From NCBI GenBank assembly GCA_017934745.1, contig JAGBIY010000003.1, positions 91,336 through 155,335 of the forward strand: a DNA stretch of 64,000 nucleotides, written 5' to 3'. Below, piece by piece: positions 50,225 through 57,552 of the stretch (its first letter is position 1; each line of letters opens with the position of its first letter). This stretch comes from Treponema sp. Its GTDB lineage: Bacteria > Spirochaetota > Spirochaetia > Treponematales > Treponemataceae. Position numbers and translations under genes: made by a program. The notes below the pieces were generated by a model. The model was given only the letters and a program-made list of their open reading frames with translations. It had not been told where the DNA came from and searched no databases.

Positions 50225-51517
50225 ATGATAGATTTGGAAGCAGAGAAAAACAAAAAAGTGACAGCGCTCCTGATAGGAGAGCCGGGCGTCGACCTCGGAG
50301 AACTCAAGGGGCTGGTGGACACGCTGGGGCTTGAGACCGTCAGGGCGGTGTCGCTGACAAGAAGGGAAATCACACCCGCATACGGAATGGGGAAAGGAAA
50401 AGCGGAGGAACTTTCGGCTCTGGCGGAGGAGCTTTCGGCGGACGTAATCATCTTCGACTTCGAAATCGACCCCAGAAAGCAGCGGAACTGGGAGAAGCTT
50501 TCGAAAAGGCCGGTCTTCGACAGGCAGGAAGTGATTCTCCGAATATTCGCGGACAGGGCGCAGACGAAGGAGGCGACGCTGCAGGTGCAGCTGGCGAGGC
50601 TTGAATACTCGCTTCCGCGTCTCGCTCACAGCTACGGCGACATGGCCAGGCAAAGGGGCGGAAACTTCGGCTCGAAAGGCTCAGGCGAAACGCAGCTCGA
50701 ACTCGACATGCGCGAAATCAGGGAGAAAATCAGGCTCGTAAAGAAGGAGCTCAAGCAGGTCGTGAAGGACAGGGAGACGCAGAGGAAAAGGCGCGAGAGC
50801 GTCCCGATACCCACATGCGCACTCGTCGGCTACACGAACGCGGGAAAGTCGTCGCTGCTGAACGCGCTCACGGGCGCCGACGTTTTCATCGAAGACAAGC
50901 TCTTCGCCACGCTCGACCCGACAACAAGGAAAATGCAGCTGCAGAACGGAGCGAACATACTCCTCACGGACACGGTAGGATTCATCTCGAACCTCCCCCA
51001 CTCGCTCGTGAACGCCTTCAAGTCAACTCTCGAAGAAGCAGAGCGCGCCGATCTCGTGCTTCTCGTGCTCGATTCCAGCGACGAGAAAATCGAATTCCAG
51101 TATTCGACGGTCACGCGCGTCCTCGAAGAGATAAACGCGGACAAGTCCCCAAGAATCATCGTACTCAACAAAATCGACAAGCTTCTTGAGCGCGGCGACG
51201 GAGAAATCGTCCTCGCGAAGCTCAACTCGCTCTTTCCCGGAAACGTGAAGGTCAGCGCGAGGACGAGGGAGGGATTCGGCACGCTCACCGAAAAGATAAG
51301 CGAAACTCTCATGGGCAGGGAGAAGGACTACATAATCCCCACGGACAAGGCGGGAATACTCTCGGAGGCGAGGAAAACCGGATTCATAATAGAAGAGAAC
51401 TGGCTCGACGACGGAGTGCACGTCAAGATGAAATCGGGAGGACTTTCATCGAACGCGAGACTTGAAGCCCTCATCGCAGAATACGAGAATGGAAGCGGCG
51501 GAGGCGAAAATGGGTAG
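50225..51517 (+). CDS. hflX: GTPase HflX
   Basis: Ribosome-associated GTPase that can split stalled 70S ribosomes. 430 aa. The N-terminal HflX domain (about 1-195, with YGMGKAEEL, FDRQEVILRIF and GSKGSGETQLELD) precedes the G domain: GYTNAGKSSLLN (G1), DTVGFISNLP (G3) and NKIDKL (G4). The C-terminal tail is complete. AAAGGAAC lies before the ATG, and TGCTAATAT (50166-50174) is a likely -10. It overlaps the FliL-like gene by 8 bases (ATGGGTAG), implying translational coupling. Confidence 0.96.
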   Translation: MIDLEAEKNKKVTALLIGEPGVDLGELKGLVDTLGLETVRAVSLTRREITPAYGMGKGKAEELSALAEELSADVIIFDFEIDPRKQRNWEKLSKRPVFDRQEVILRIFADRAQTKEATLQVQLARLEYSLPRLAHSYGDMARQRGGNFGSKGSGETQLELDMREIREKIRLVKKELKQVVKDRETQRKRRESVPIPTCALVGYTNAGKSSLLNALTGADVFIEDKLFATLDPTTRKMQLQNGANILLTDTVGFISNLPHSLVNAFKSTLEEAERADLVLLVLDSSDEKIEFQYSTVTRVLEEINADKSPRIIVLNKIDKLLERGDGEIVLAKLNSLFPGNVKVSARTREGFGTLTEKISETLMGREKDYIIPTDKAGILSEARKTGFIIEENWLDDGVHVKMKSGGLSSNARLEALIAEYENGSGGGENG

Positions 51518-51992
51518 TCGATTCAACAAATTCCTAGGCGCAGTCATCTTTCTTTTGATTGTAGGAATCATAGCGTTCACGGCAATAGCGGTCGTCAAGA
51601 ACCACGCAGTTCCGGGAGAGGGGCTTGAGCGGAAATTCGAGCGGCCGCCGGACGCTTCCAAAGGGAAATTCGGCAAGGACGTGCAGTACAACCTAATCGG
51701 CAAAATGTGGATTCAACTGAAAGAGGAAAAAGGAAAGAAAAAATCCACGCTGATAGTCTCCCCGTGGCTCGAATACAAGGAGGACAGGACGTTCTACGAG
51801 GAGATGGACAGGAAGCACTCGGAAATCAAGTCGATAATATCGGACTTCTTCTCCGAAAGGACGATGGAGGAGCTGCAAACCATGAACGAGGAGGCGATGA
51901 AGAGGGAGCTTTCCGGAAAGATAAACGAGATTCTCATAATGGGAAAAATCGACAGGATACTGTTCAACGACTTCCAGTTCCTTGTCGAATAA
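51510..51992 (+). CDS. FliL-like membrane protein
   Basis: A 160-residue protein with one N-terminal membrane helix (about 9-30) and a periplasmic domain that resembles FliL in its last 60 residues (RELSGKINEIL and IDRILFNDFQFLVE, like the conserved FliL end). FliL tunes the flagellar motor and forms stomatin-like rings around stators. The ATG at 51510 has GGAGG seven bases upstream; the frame is open further up, but that part overlaps hflX. It lies outside a flagellar operon, next to hflX, so it may be a second FliL-type protein with another partner. Confidence 0.7.
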   Translation: MGSRFNKFLGAVIFLLIVGIIAFTAIAVVKNHAVPGEGLERKFERPPDASKGKFGKDVQYNLIGKMWIQLKEEKGKKKSTLIVSPWLEYKEDRTFYEEMDRKHSEIKSIISDFFSERTMEELQTMNEEAMKRELSGKINEILIMGKIDRILFNDFQFLVE

Positions 51993-51999
51993 AAAGATA

Positions 52000-52185
52000 G
52001 GTCGAATGTCGAGTTTTCACAGTGCAATGGCAGAAACGAGCGGAAGCGGGGTTCCATAGCCGAATGCACTAAACATCGCACGCGATGTTAACGCCACCGC
52101 GAAGCGGTACTGCCGCATTCGGCTGTGGGTTCCCGCTGGGAGCGCGTTTCGGCAACTACGGTATGCATAAACTCGACATTCGCCC
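52000..52185 (+). repeat. Dispersed structured repeat, copy 4 (two-hairpin type, TA flanks)
   Basis: The 186-bp element has ends GGTCGAATGTCGAGTTT and AACTCGACATTCGCCC, flanked by TA at 51998-51999 and 52186-52187. Variable arms CCATAGCCGAATGC and GCATTCGGCTGTGG pair with one T-G wobble. As in copy 1, an extra hairpin ACATCGC-AC-GCGATGT stands before the ACCGC-GAA-GCGGT hairpin. This is the best preserved long copy. It lies between the FliL-like gene and the membrane protein of the sigma factor unit. Confidence 0.85.
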
Positions 52186-52243
52186 TAAAAAAGAACGCAA
52201 CAAAAGACGAAAAGCGGTGTCTAAAAAAGAGAGGTAACAAAGA

Positions 52244-52600
52244 ATGTCAAATCCAACATCGATTCTGCTTTCATTGATTCCGATAGTGGGAATCAGCATT
52301 GGAGGAATCATCATCTTCTTCGCGCTTCTCTGGCACCACACGGAGACGAAGCTCCGAATCCAGACCGGAAACTACACGAAGATGAAGTTCGACATGAAGA
52401 CGTATTCCCTTCTGTTCGGGCTGCTTTTGACAGGACTCGGCTGCATACTGACCATCTTCTTCACGCTTTTCGTCTTTTTTTTCAACGGACCTTTTCCTTC
52501 GCTTCTAGGCGGATTCATCCCCCTTTCACTGGGAATCTGCCTGCTGATTTTCCACAAAGTCAACTACAAAAGCGGGAAGGAAGAAAATGACGAAAAGTAG
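52244..52600 (+). CDS. Small membrane protein upstream of ECF sigma factor
   Basis: A 118-residue protein with three hydrophobic segments (about 8-28, 55-78, 82-105) separated by a basic loop (HHTETKLRIQTGNYTK). GAGAGGT is the likely ribosome site. The sigma factor gene starts six bases after its stop, so it belongs to the sigma/anti-sigma unit; layout resembles DUF6249-type small membrane proteins, which often sit beside ECF sigma factors. It may help regulate or be a target of the sigma factor. Confidence 0.75.
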   Translation: MSNPTSILLSLIPIVGISIGGIIIFFALLWHHTETKLRIQTGNYTKMKFDMKTYSLLFGLLLTGLGCILTIFFTLFVFFFNGPFPSLLGGFIPLSLGICLLIFHKVNYKSGKEENDEK

Positions 52601-52606
52601 CAGAAA

Positions 52607-53188
52607 GTGAATTTTGAAAGTTTTGAAAGAATAGAGCAGACAATAGCCAACACAAGGGACAAGCTTCTCGTCAAGTCGGTATTGGGTGGGGACGACAGGT
52701 CTTTCGCCATTCTGTCGTCGTTCTACAGGAAACGGATAGCGGCGATGGGGATGAGTTTTCTGAAAAACGAGGAGGACACGGCGGATTTCGTCCAAAACGT
52801 GTTCATCAAGGCGTACAACAACCTTCCGCAGTTCAAGTGGGTATCGAGTTTTTCGACTTGGCTCACAAGAATCGCGTACAACACGGCCATAAACGAAACG
52901 ACAAGGAGGAAGGTTTACGAACCGATAGCGAACGAGGACTCGCTTCCATCGCTAGGAATGACACCAGAGGAAGCGCAGATAAGAGAAGCGACAAAGGCGG
53001 CGGTGAGAGAGGCTGTGAAGGAGCTTCCTGAGAAATACGCGGTCTGCATCGAGCTGTATTTTTTCTACGACAACTCATACGAAGAGATATGCGCGATAAC
53101 GGGACTGAACATGAACACCGTGAAGTCGCACATATTCAGGGCGAAGAAAATATTGAGGGAAAAACTCAGAGGATTTTATGGAAAATAG
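52607..53188 (+). CDS. ECF RNA polymerase sigma factor
   Basis: A 193-residue sigma-70 family factor of the extracytoplasmic-function type. Region 2 spans about 25-95 (YRKRIAAMGMSFLKNEEDTADFVQNVF, where the ADFVQNVF segment contacts core polymerase) and region 4 about 130-190 (YEEICAITGLNMNTVKSHIFRAK, helix-turn-helix). The start is a GTG, with no strong Shine-Dalgarno. It overlaps the anti-sigma gene by 11 bases, which implies tight co-translation. It would direct transcription in response to an envelope signal transmitted by the anti-sigma partner; the target promoters are not identified. Confidence 0.93.
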   Translation: MNFESFERIEQTIANTRDKLLVKSVLGGDDRSFAILSSFYRKRIAAMGMSFLKNEEDTADFVQNVFIKAYNNLPQFKWVSSFSTWLTRIAYNTAINETTRRKVYEPIANEDSLPSLGMTPEEAQIREATKAAVREAVKELPEKYAVCIELYFFYDNSYEEICAITGLNMNTVKSHIFRAKKILREKLRGFYGK

Positions 53189-53678
53189 CAAGGAAATCGG
53201 CACAACGAAAAACATAAAAATCGAGCGGAAATGCGAGAAAATCATGGAGACATACCTTCTCCTCGACAAGAACGAAGTCGTTCCCCTTTCGGTGACGCTC
53301 CATCTTCTGCTCTGCAAATCGTGCAGGACCGAAGTCCACTATCTGTCGCTGGCGGAAAGGACGGCCGCGAAAACGCTCAAGGAAAAACTCTCGGAAGGCA
53401 ACGCGGCCAAAAAGATGGAAGCCCCCAAGAACCCAATCTCCATGACGAAGTGGATTGTTGGAGGCGCAACGATGATTATCTTCCTGCTCTTCTTCGGAGT
53501 GACGGCGAAAAGCGCGACACCGGAATTGCAGCTGCTTTTCTACATATTCTTCGCGGCGGCGATTTGCGCGTACTGCGCGGTTTTCATAGCCACGAACCTG
53601 GACTTCTTCATAAAGAAGATAGACACGCTCTCGTCCATGAACCTGCGCGACAAGGAAATCGCCGAACAGGCCTATTAG
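53178..53678 (+). CDS. Zinc-finger (ZAS-type) anti-sigma factor
   Basis: A 166-residue membrane protein. The N-terminal cytoplasmic part has H42-x3-C46-x2-C49 (LHLLLCKSC), the ZAS zinc-binding signature of anti-sigma factors, and is followed by two membrane helices (about 89-106 and 114-135) and a short cytoplasmic tail. It overlaps the sigma factor gene (ATG inside its last codons). Binding to the ECF sigma factor at 52607 until a signal releases it is the expected role. Confidence 0.85.
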   Translation: MENSKEIGTTKNIKIERKCEKIMETYLLLDKNEVVPLSVTLHLLLCKSCRTEVHYLSLAERTAAKTLKEKLSEGNAAKKMEAPKNPISMTKWIVGGATMIIFLLFFGVTAKSATPELQLLFYIFFAAAICAYCAVFIATNLDFFIKKIDTLSSMNLRDKEIAEQAY

Positions 53679-53701
53679 TTTATCGAGAAGAATCTTGACC
53701 G

Positions 53702-54772
53702 CTAATACCAAAGCGACGCCGGATTCACAAGCGCGCCGTTCTTGTTGTACACGGTGAAGTGGAGATGCGGGCCGGTGCTCAATCCAGTGCTTCCGACGCG
53801 TCCGATTCTCGTGTTCTGGTCGACGAGCTGCCCCGTGACGCACAAAATCGCGCTCAAGTGACCGTAGAGAGTCCTGTAGCCGGAAGGATGCTTGATGATG
53901 ACGTAGTTTCCGTATGTCGGGCTGTACGCAGTGGACGTGACTTTGCCCGGAAGAGCCGCGAAGACTGACGTTCCTGTCGGACACGCCATGTCGATGCCAG
54001 TGTGGCGGGAACGCGCGCCGGAGAACGGGCTAGACCTCCAGCCGAACGAAGACGAAATCCTGAACGCGGCATGGATCGGCTTCTTGAACAAGTCTCCGTT
54101 TATCTCCTGCCTTGTCGCCCAGTCCATCTCCGCGTCCGTGACGAAAAGCGTCAATCCCGATGGAAGAGACGCGTTCAGCGAGAGGTGGTTCGCGGAAGCG
54201 ACCTTTGCCGCATCGACCTTGTATTTTTCAGCGATGCCGGCGACAGTCTCGGAAGACTTCTCCGTCGTGTAAAGTATTCCCGACATCGTTGGAATCTTCA
54301 GATACTGGTTGATTTGAAGTCCCCTGGCGTTCGCGATTCTGTTCAGGCTCAATATCGAGTCCGTCGTGACCCCGAACTTTTCGGCGATTGTACCGGGAAT
54401 GTCTCCTTTTTTTACTTTGTATGTGAAATATGAAAGATTGTATTCGCTTGAATCCGATTGAATTGATGATGAAGCTTGAACGGAAGCGGAAGAATCCGAG
54501 AGTTTTTTTGAAGCCCTGCCGCCCGCGGAATCGGCGGGAGTCTCCACAAGGACGGAATTCGAAGAGGCGGCCAAATCCTCAATCAACTCCTTATCGACGA
54601 CACCTTTCAGGCTCGCGGAATCAAGACCGCCCTGCCCGTCCTCCCCAACAGGCCAATTGACTACGACGACAGTGCCGAGCACCACGGCGGCACAAGCGGC
54701 AGCGGTCAAAGACGCGCACTTGACAGCCGTCTTCGTTGAAATCTTTTCGATAAGCTTCATTTTTTTGGACAT
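53702..54772 (-). CDS. LysM-M23 peptidoglycan endopeptidase
   Basis: A 356-residue exported protein with an N-terminal hydrophobic segment (CASLTAAACAAVVLGTVVVV) acting as anchor or signal. Two LysM-like domains (about 113-160 and 163-207) precede an M23 domain with HTGIDM, YGNYVIIKHPSGY and GPHLHF zinc ligands. It is a paralogue of the protein at 27075; the region YGNYV(V/I)IKHPSGY(Q/R)TLYGH is nearly identical between them. The start at 54772 follows rlmE by three bases, so the two are one transcript. It probably remodels peptidoglycan during growth or division. Confidence 0.9.
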   Translation of the reverse strand: MSKKMKLIEKISTKTAVKCASLTAAACAAVVLGTVVVVNWPVGEDGQGGLDSASLKGVVDKELIEDLAASSNSVLVETPADSAGGRASKKLSDSSASVQASSSIQSDSSEYNLSYFTYKVKKGDIPGTIAEKFGVTTDSILSLNRIANARGLQINQYLKIPTMSGILYTTEKSSETVAGIAEKYKVDAAKVASANHLSLNASLPSGLTLFVTDAEMDWATRQEINGDLFKKPIHAAFRISSSFGWRSSPFSGARSRHTGIDMACPTGTSVFAALPGKVTSTAYSPTYGNYVIIKHPSGYRTLYGHLSAILCVTGQLVDQNTRIGRVGSTGLSTGPHLHFTVYNKNGALVNPASLWY

Positions 54773-54775
54773 CCT

Positions 54776-55402
54776 TTATTTCTTTTTTATTCCAATCAAG
54801 TATGTCTCAAAAGACTCGGACCTGCACGCGACAGGCTTGAAGCCTTTAGCCGTCGTGAAAATCTCCCGCATCATCTTGAGAAGAGCCTGCTGGTCGCCAT
54901 TCTGGAAAATCTTCACGGCGAAGTTTCCTCCTGTCTTCAGCATGACCTGAGCATACCATATAGCCATCTTCACAAGCCCCTGAGACCTGGCTGTGTCGAC
55001 GACCCTGTTACCCGTCGTAAGCGGCGCAGCATCGCAAACGACCAAATCGAAAGGGCCTTCGCCGCGAATCCGGTCGACTATCGCCTTTTCGTTCAAGTCG
55101 CCCTGGATGAAAACCAGATTCTCCGCCCTCACATCCTTCGCAAGAGGATTCAAGTCGCAGGAGACGACCTTTCCAAGGTTCTGCGCCTCGGAACTGCCGG
55201 ACGAGCCGAGAGTCTTGAGCGTCCGCAAAAGGAAAGTCGTCCAACTTCCCGGAGCCGCGCCCAAGTCAAGGACGGAATAACCTTTTTTGATCATTCCGAA
55301 TTTTTCGTCAATCTCCTTGAGTTTGTACACGCTCCTGGCTGGATAACCTTCAGAGAACGCTTTTCTCGACCAATAATCTGGCTTCTCGTAACTATTTCCC
55401 AT
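54776..55402 (-). CDS. rlmE: 23S rRNA 2'-O-ribose methyltransferase
   Basis: Methylates the 2'-OH of U2552 (E. coli numbering) in 23S rRNA using SAM. 208 aa, close to the enteric enzyme (FtsJ/RrmJ). Visible are PARSVYKLKEIDEKF, the SAM motif VLDLGAAPGSW, VVCDAAP, VKIFQ, and SESFETYLI; together these give the K-D-K-E catalytic tetrad. The LysM-M23 gene starts three bases downstream. It diverges from the OmpA gene at 55539. Confidence 0.95.
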   Translation of the reverse strand: MGNSYEKPDYWSRKAFSEGYPARSVYKLKEIDEKFGMIKKGYSVLDLGAAPGSWTTFLLRTLKTLGSSGSSEAQNLGKVVSCDLNPLAKDVRAENLVFIQGDLNEKAIVDRIRGEGPFDLVVCDAAPLTTGNRVVDTARSQGLVKMAIWYAQVMLKTGGNFAVKIFQNGDQQALLKMMREIFTTAKGFKPVACRSESFETYLIGIKKK

Positions 55403-55538
55403 ATCAATAATTTCGGTACAAGTTGATGAAATTTTGAATTTAGTTAATCAAATTTTCTTCGTTTTGTATAGTAAAAGTCAAAAATCGCTGGCCGATAATC
55501 AAAGGTAGACCCCACCAAATAAAATCAGGGAGGAATTT

Positions 55539-56822
55539 ATGAAAAAAAGCATAAAACTCGCAGCGGGAGCACTATTCGGACTGATACTGTTTTCAAGCCA
55601 AATTTCAGCCCAGGCGCAAAATTCAGCGAGCGCGGCGAATACGGAAAAGAAGCTTCTCCAGTTCAAATACAAGAAAGGCGACAGGCTCGCCCTCGTCTCA
55701 AGAGTCGAAGAGGACGTGAGCATAAACGGCCACAGGCAGCCGCACATGACAATCCTGAACAGGGTCTCCATGTTGATAAAGAACACGGACGAAAACGGCA
55801 GGGGATTCTACGAAGCGACATTCAAGACGACGGAAAGCTTTTCTGAATTCGGCTTCGCGCGCTCCGTGGACTGGGAGGAATTCGAGAGCGAAAGCATGTA
55901 CTGGAGGGACAGGAACGGAAAATTCGACATATCGAAAATCTATTTCATGCCGATAGTCCGCGACATGCCGATATTCCCCGACACGCCGGTCGGAATCGGG
56001 GACAAATGGGAGGCGGAAGGATACGAGGCGGAAGATTTCAGGCAAAATTTCAAGATTCAGGAGCCTGTGAAAGTTCCGTTCACTGCAAATTACGAATACG
56101 TCAGGGACGAGAAAATCCCGGACGAGGACGGAAACGAAACGACATACCAAATCATAAAGGTGAAATACAGCCTCATGCACACGTCGGATGTCAGCGACTT
56201 CAGCATAATAGCGACGAATCCGCCCGTCTCGACGATGGGAATTTCGGACAGGACGATATGGTGGGACAATGAGAAAGGACAGATAGCGAAATCGATAGAG
56301 AATTTCAGAATCACCATCGAATCCTACAGGGGAGACATCTACATATTCAGGGGGACGACAACATCGGAGCTGACGGAATTCCAGAGGACAGCCACAGACG
56401 ACAACGTGAAGAGCGTGCAGGTCAAGGTCGACGAGCTTGGACTTGAGAACGTGTCGGTGGCGAAAACGGACAGGGGACTACAGATTTCTCTCGAAAACAT
56501 ACAATTCGAGCCAGACTCGGCGATTCTAAGGTACACGGAGCAGAAGAAACTCAGGGAACTCGCGAAAATCCTGAAGTCCTACCCGAACGACATCCTCGTG
56601 ACAGGACACACGGCCCGCGTAGACGACGACGAGGAAGCGTGCCAGGTGCTCAGCGAGGAAAGGGCTGATTCTGTCGCGAATTTCCTCATGAAGATACGTT
56701 TCCGCACGAAGGACCACATCTTCACCGAAGGATTCGGCTCGAAACGCCCGATAGGAGACAACGCGACGGAGGAAGGCCGCAAGAAAAACAGGCGCGTGGA
56801 AATCACGATTTTGGACAAATAG
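55539..56822 (+). CDS. OmpA-family periplasmic lipoprotein-like protein
   Basis: A 427-residue exported protein with a signal peptide (MKKSIKLAAGALFGLILFSS) and a GGGAGGAATTT ribosome site. After a variable region (30-300) with the YKKGD and WWDNEKGQI stretches, the C-terminal 130 residues are an OmpA-like domain (FEPDSAIL, VTGHTARVDD, LSEERADSVANF, KNRRVEI) that binds peptidoglycan. T. pallidum Tp0624 has a similar domain layout, but the match was not tested. It is followed 27 bases later by carD, which has its own -10 box. Confidence 0.88.
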   Translation: MKKSIKLAAGALFGLILFSSQISAQAQNSASAANTEKKLLQFKYKKGDRLALVSRVEEDVSINGHRQPHMTILNRVSMLIKNTDENGRGFYEATFKTTESFSEFGFARSVDWEEFESESMYWRDRNGKFDISKIYFMPIVRDMPIFPDTPVGIGDKWEAEGYEAEDFRQNFKIQEPVKVPFTANYEYVRDEKIPDEDGNETTYQIIKVKYSLMHTSDVSDFSIIATNPPVSTMGISDRTIWWDNEKGQIAKSIENFRITIESYRGDIYIFRGTTTSELTEFQRTATDDNVKSVQVKVDELGLENVSVAKTDRGLQISLENIQFEPDSAILRYTEQKKLRELAKILKSYPNDILVTGHTARVDDDEEACQVLSEERADSVANFLMKIRFRTKDHIFTEGFGSKRPIGDNATEEGRKKNRRVEITILDK

Positions 56823-56831
56823 CGCGTTTTC

Positions 56832-56840
56832 TGCTAGAAT
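56832..56840 (+). promoter_or_regulatory. Extended -10 promoter element before carD
   Basis: TGCTAGAAT ends nine bases before the ATG at 56850. A very short or absent leader is likely. Confidence 0.5.
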
Positions 56841-56849
56841 GGGAAAACT

Positions 56850-57548
56850 ATGGACAAAGAAAGTACAGAATTCAAAGTAAACCAGAGGGTCGTATACCCA
56901 AGCCAGGGTGTCGGCGTGATAAACGAAATCGTCGACAAGAAGTATCTTGGGAACGGCGAACTTGCCGGTAAAATCGTAAAGCACTACAGAATATATCTTG
57001 AAGTTTCCGACATGGTTGTGACGGTCCCCGTCACAAGCGCGGAAAAGTTGGGAATCAGGGCCATCGTCACGGCGGAAGCCGCCCAGAAGGCCCTCGACTC
57101 GCTCTCAATCGACAACGGGCCTGTGACATCCGACTGGAAACTCCGCTTCCAGCAGAATATGGAGCTTCTCAAGAAAGGAAGCGTCGACGACATCGCGAAC
57201 ATCGTCCGCTGCCTCTACCAGCGTTCAAAGGTCAAGGAGCTTCCAATCCAGGAGAGGAAACTCTACGACAGCGCGAAGAAGCTTCTCATAGACGAAATTT
57301 CGTTCGCGCTCGGAAAGGAAGCGTCTCTCGTGGAGGCGATGATCCACGCGAAACTTGAGCCGCTCGGAGCCTCGGTCGCGAAGAAGTCCATACAGAACAA
57401 TTTCGACGACGAGGACGACGACGACGACTTCTCATCGGACGGCGAGAATTCGAACGATTCCGACGATTCTGACGACGCGGACGACGACTCGGATTCGGAC
57501 GACAGTTCAGACTCGAACGACGAAGATGACGAAGACGACGAGGACTGA
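56850..57548 (+). CDS. carD: CarD/CdnL-type RNA polymerase-binding regulator with acidic tail
   Basis: A 232-residue transcription factor that binds the RNA polymerase beta subunit and stabilises open complexes. The N-terminal Tudor-like domain starts FKVNQRVVYPSQGVGVINEI; the helical C-terminal domain has ELPIQERKLYDSAKKLL and LVEAMI. Residues from about 185 onward are an almost pure Asp/Ser/Asn/Glu tail, about 45 long. The ispDF start lies four bases after its stop. The same gene order is known in T. pallidum from memory. Confidence 0.93.
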   Translation: MDKESTEFKVNQRVVYPSQGVGVINEIVDKKYLGNGELAGKIVKHYRIYLEVSDMVVTVPVTSAEKLGIRAIVTAEAAQKALDSLSIDNGPVTSDWKLRFQQNMELLKKGSVDDIANIVRCLYQRSKVKELPIQERKLYDSAKKLLIDEISFALGKEASLVEAMIHAKLEPLGASVAKKSIQNNFDDEDDDDDFSSDGENSNDSDDSDDADDDSDSDDSSDSNDEDDEDDED

Positions 57549-57552
57549 TTCC

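Noticed and set aside
57355-57552. N-terminal extension of ispDF into carD
   Set aside because: The extension is Arg/Thr-rich, read from the Asp/Ser tail of carD out of frame, and IspD begins naturally at MAELALVIVAAG.
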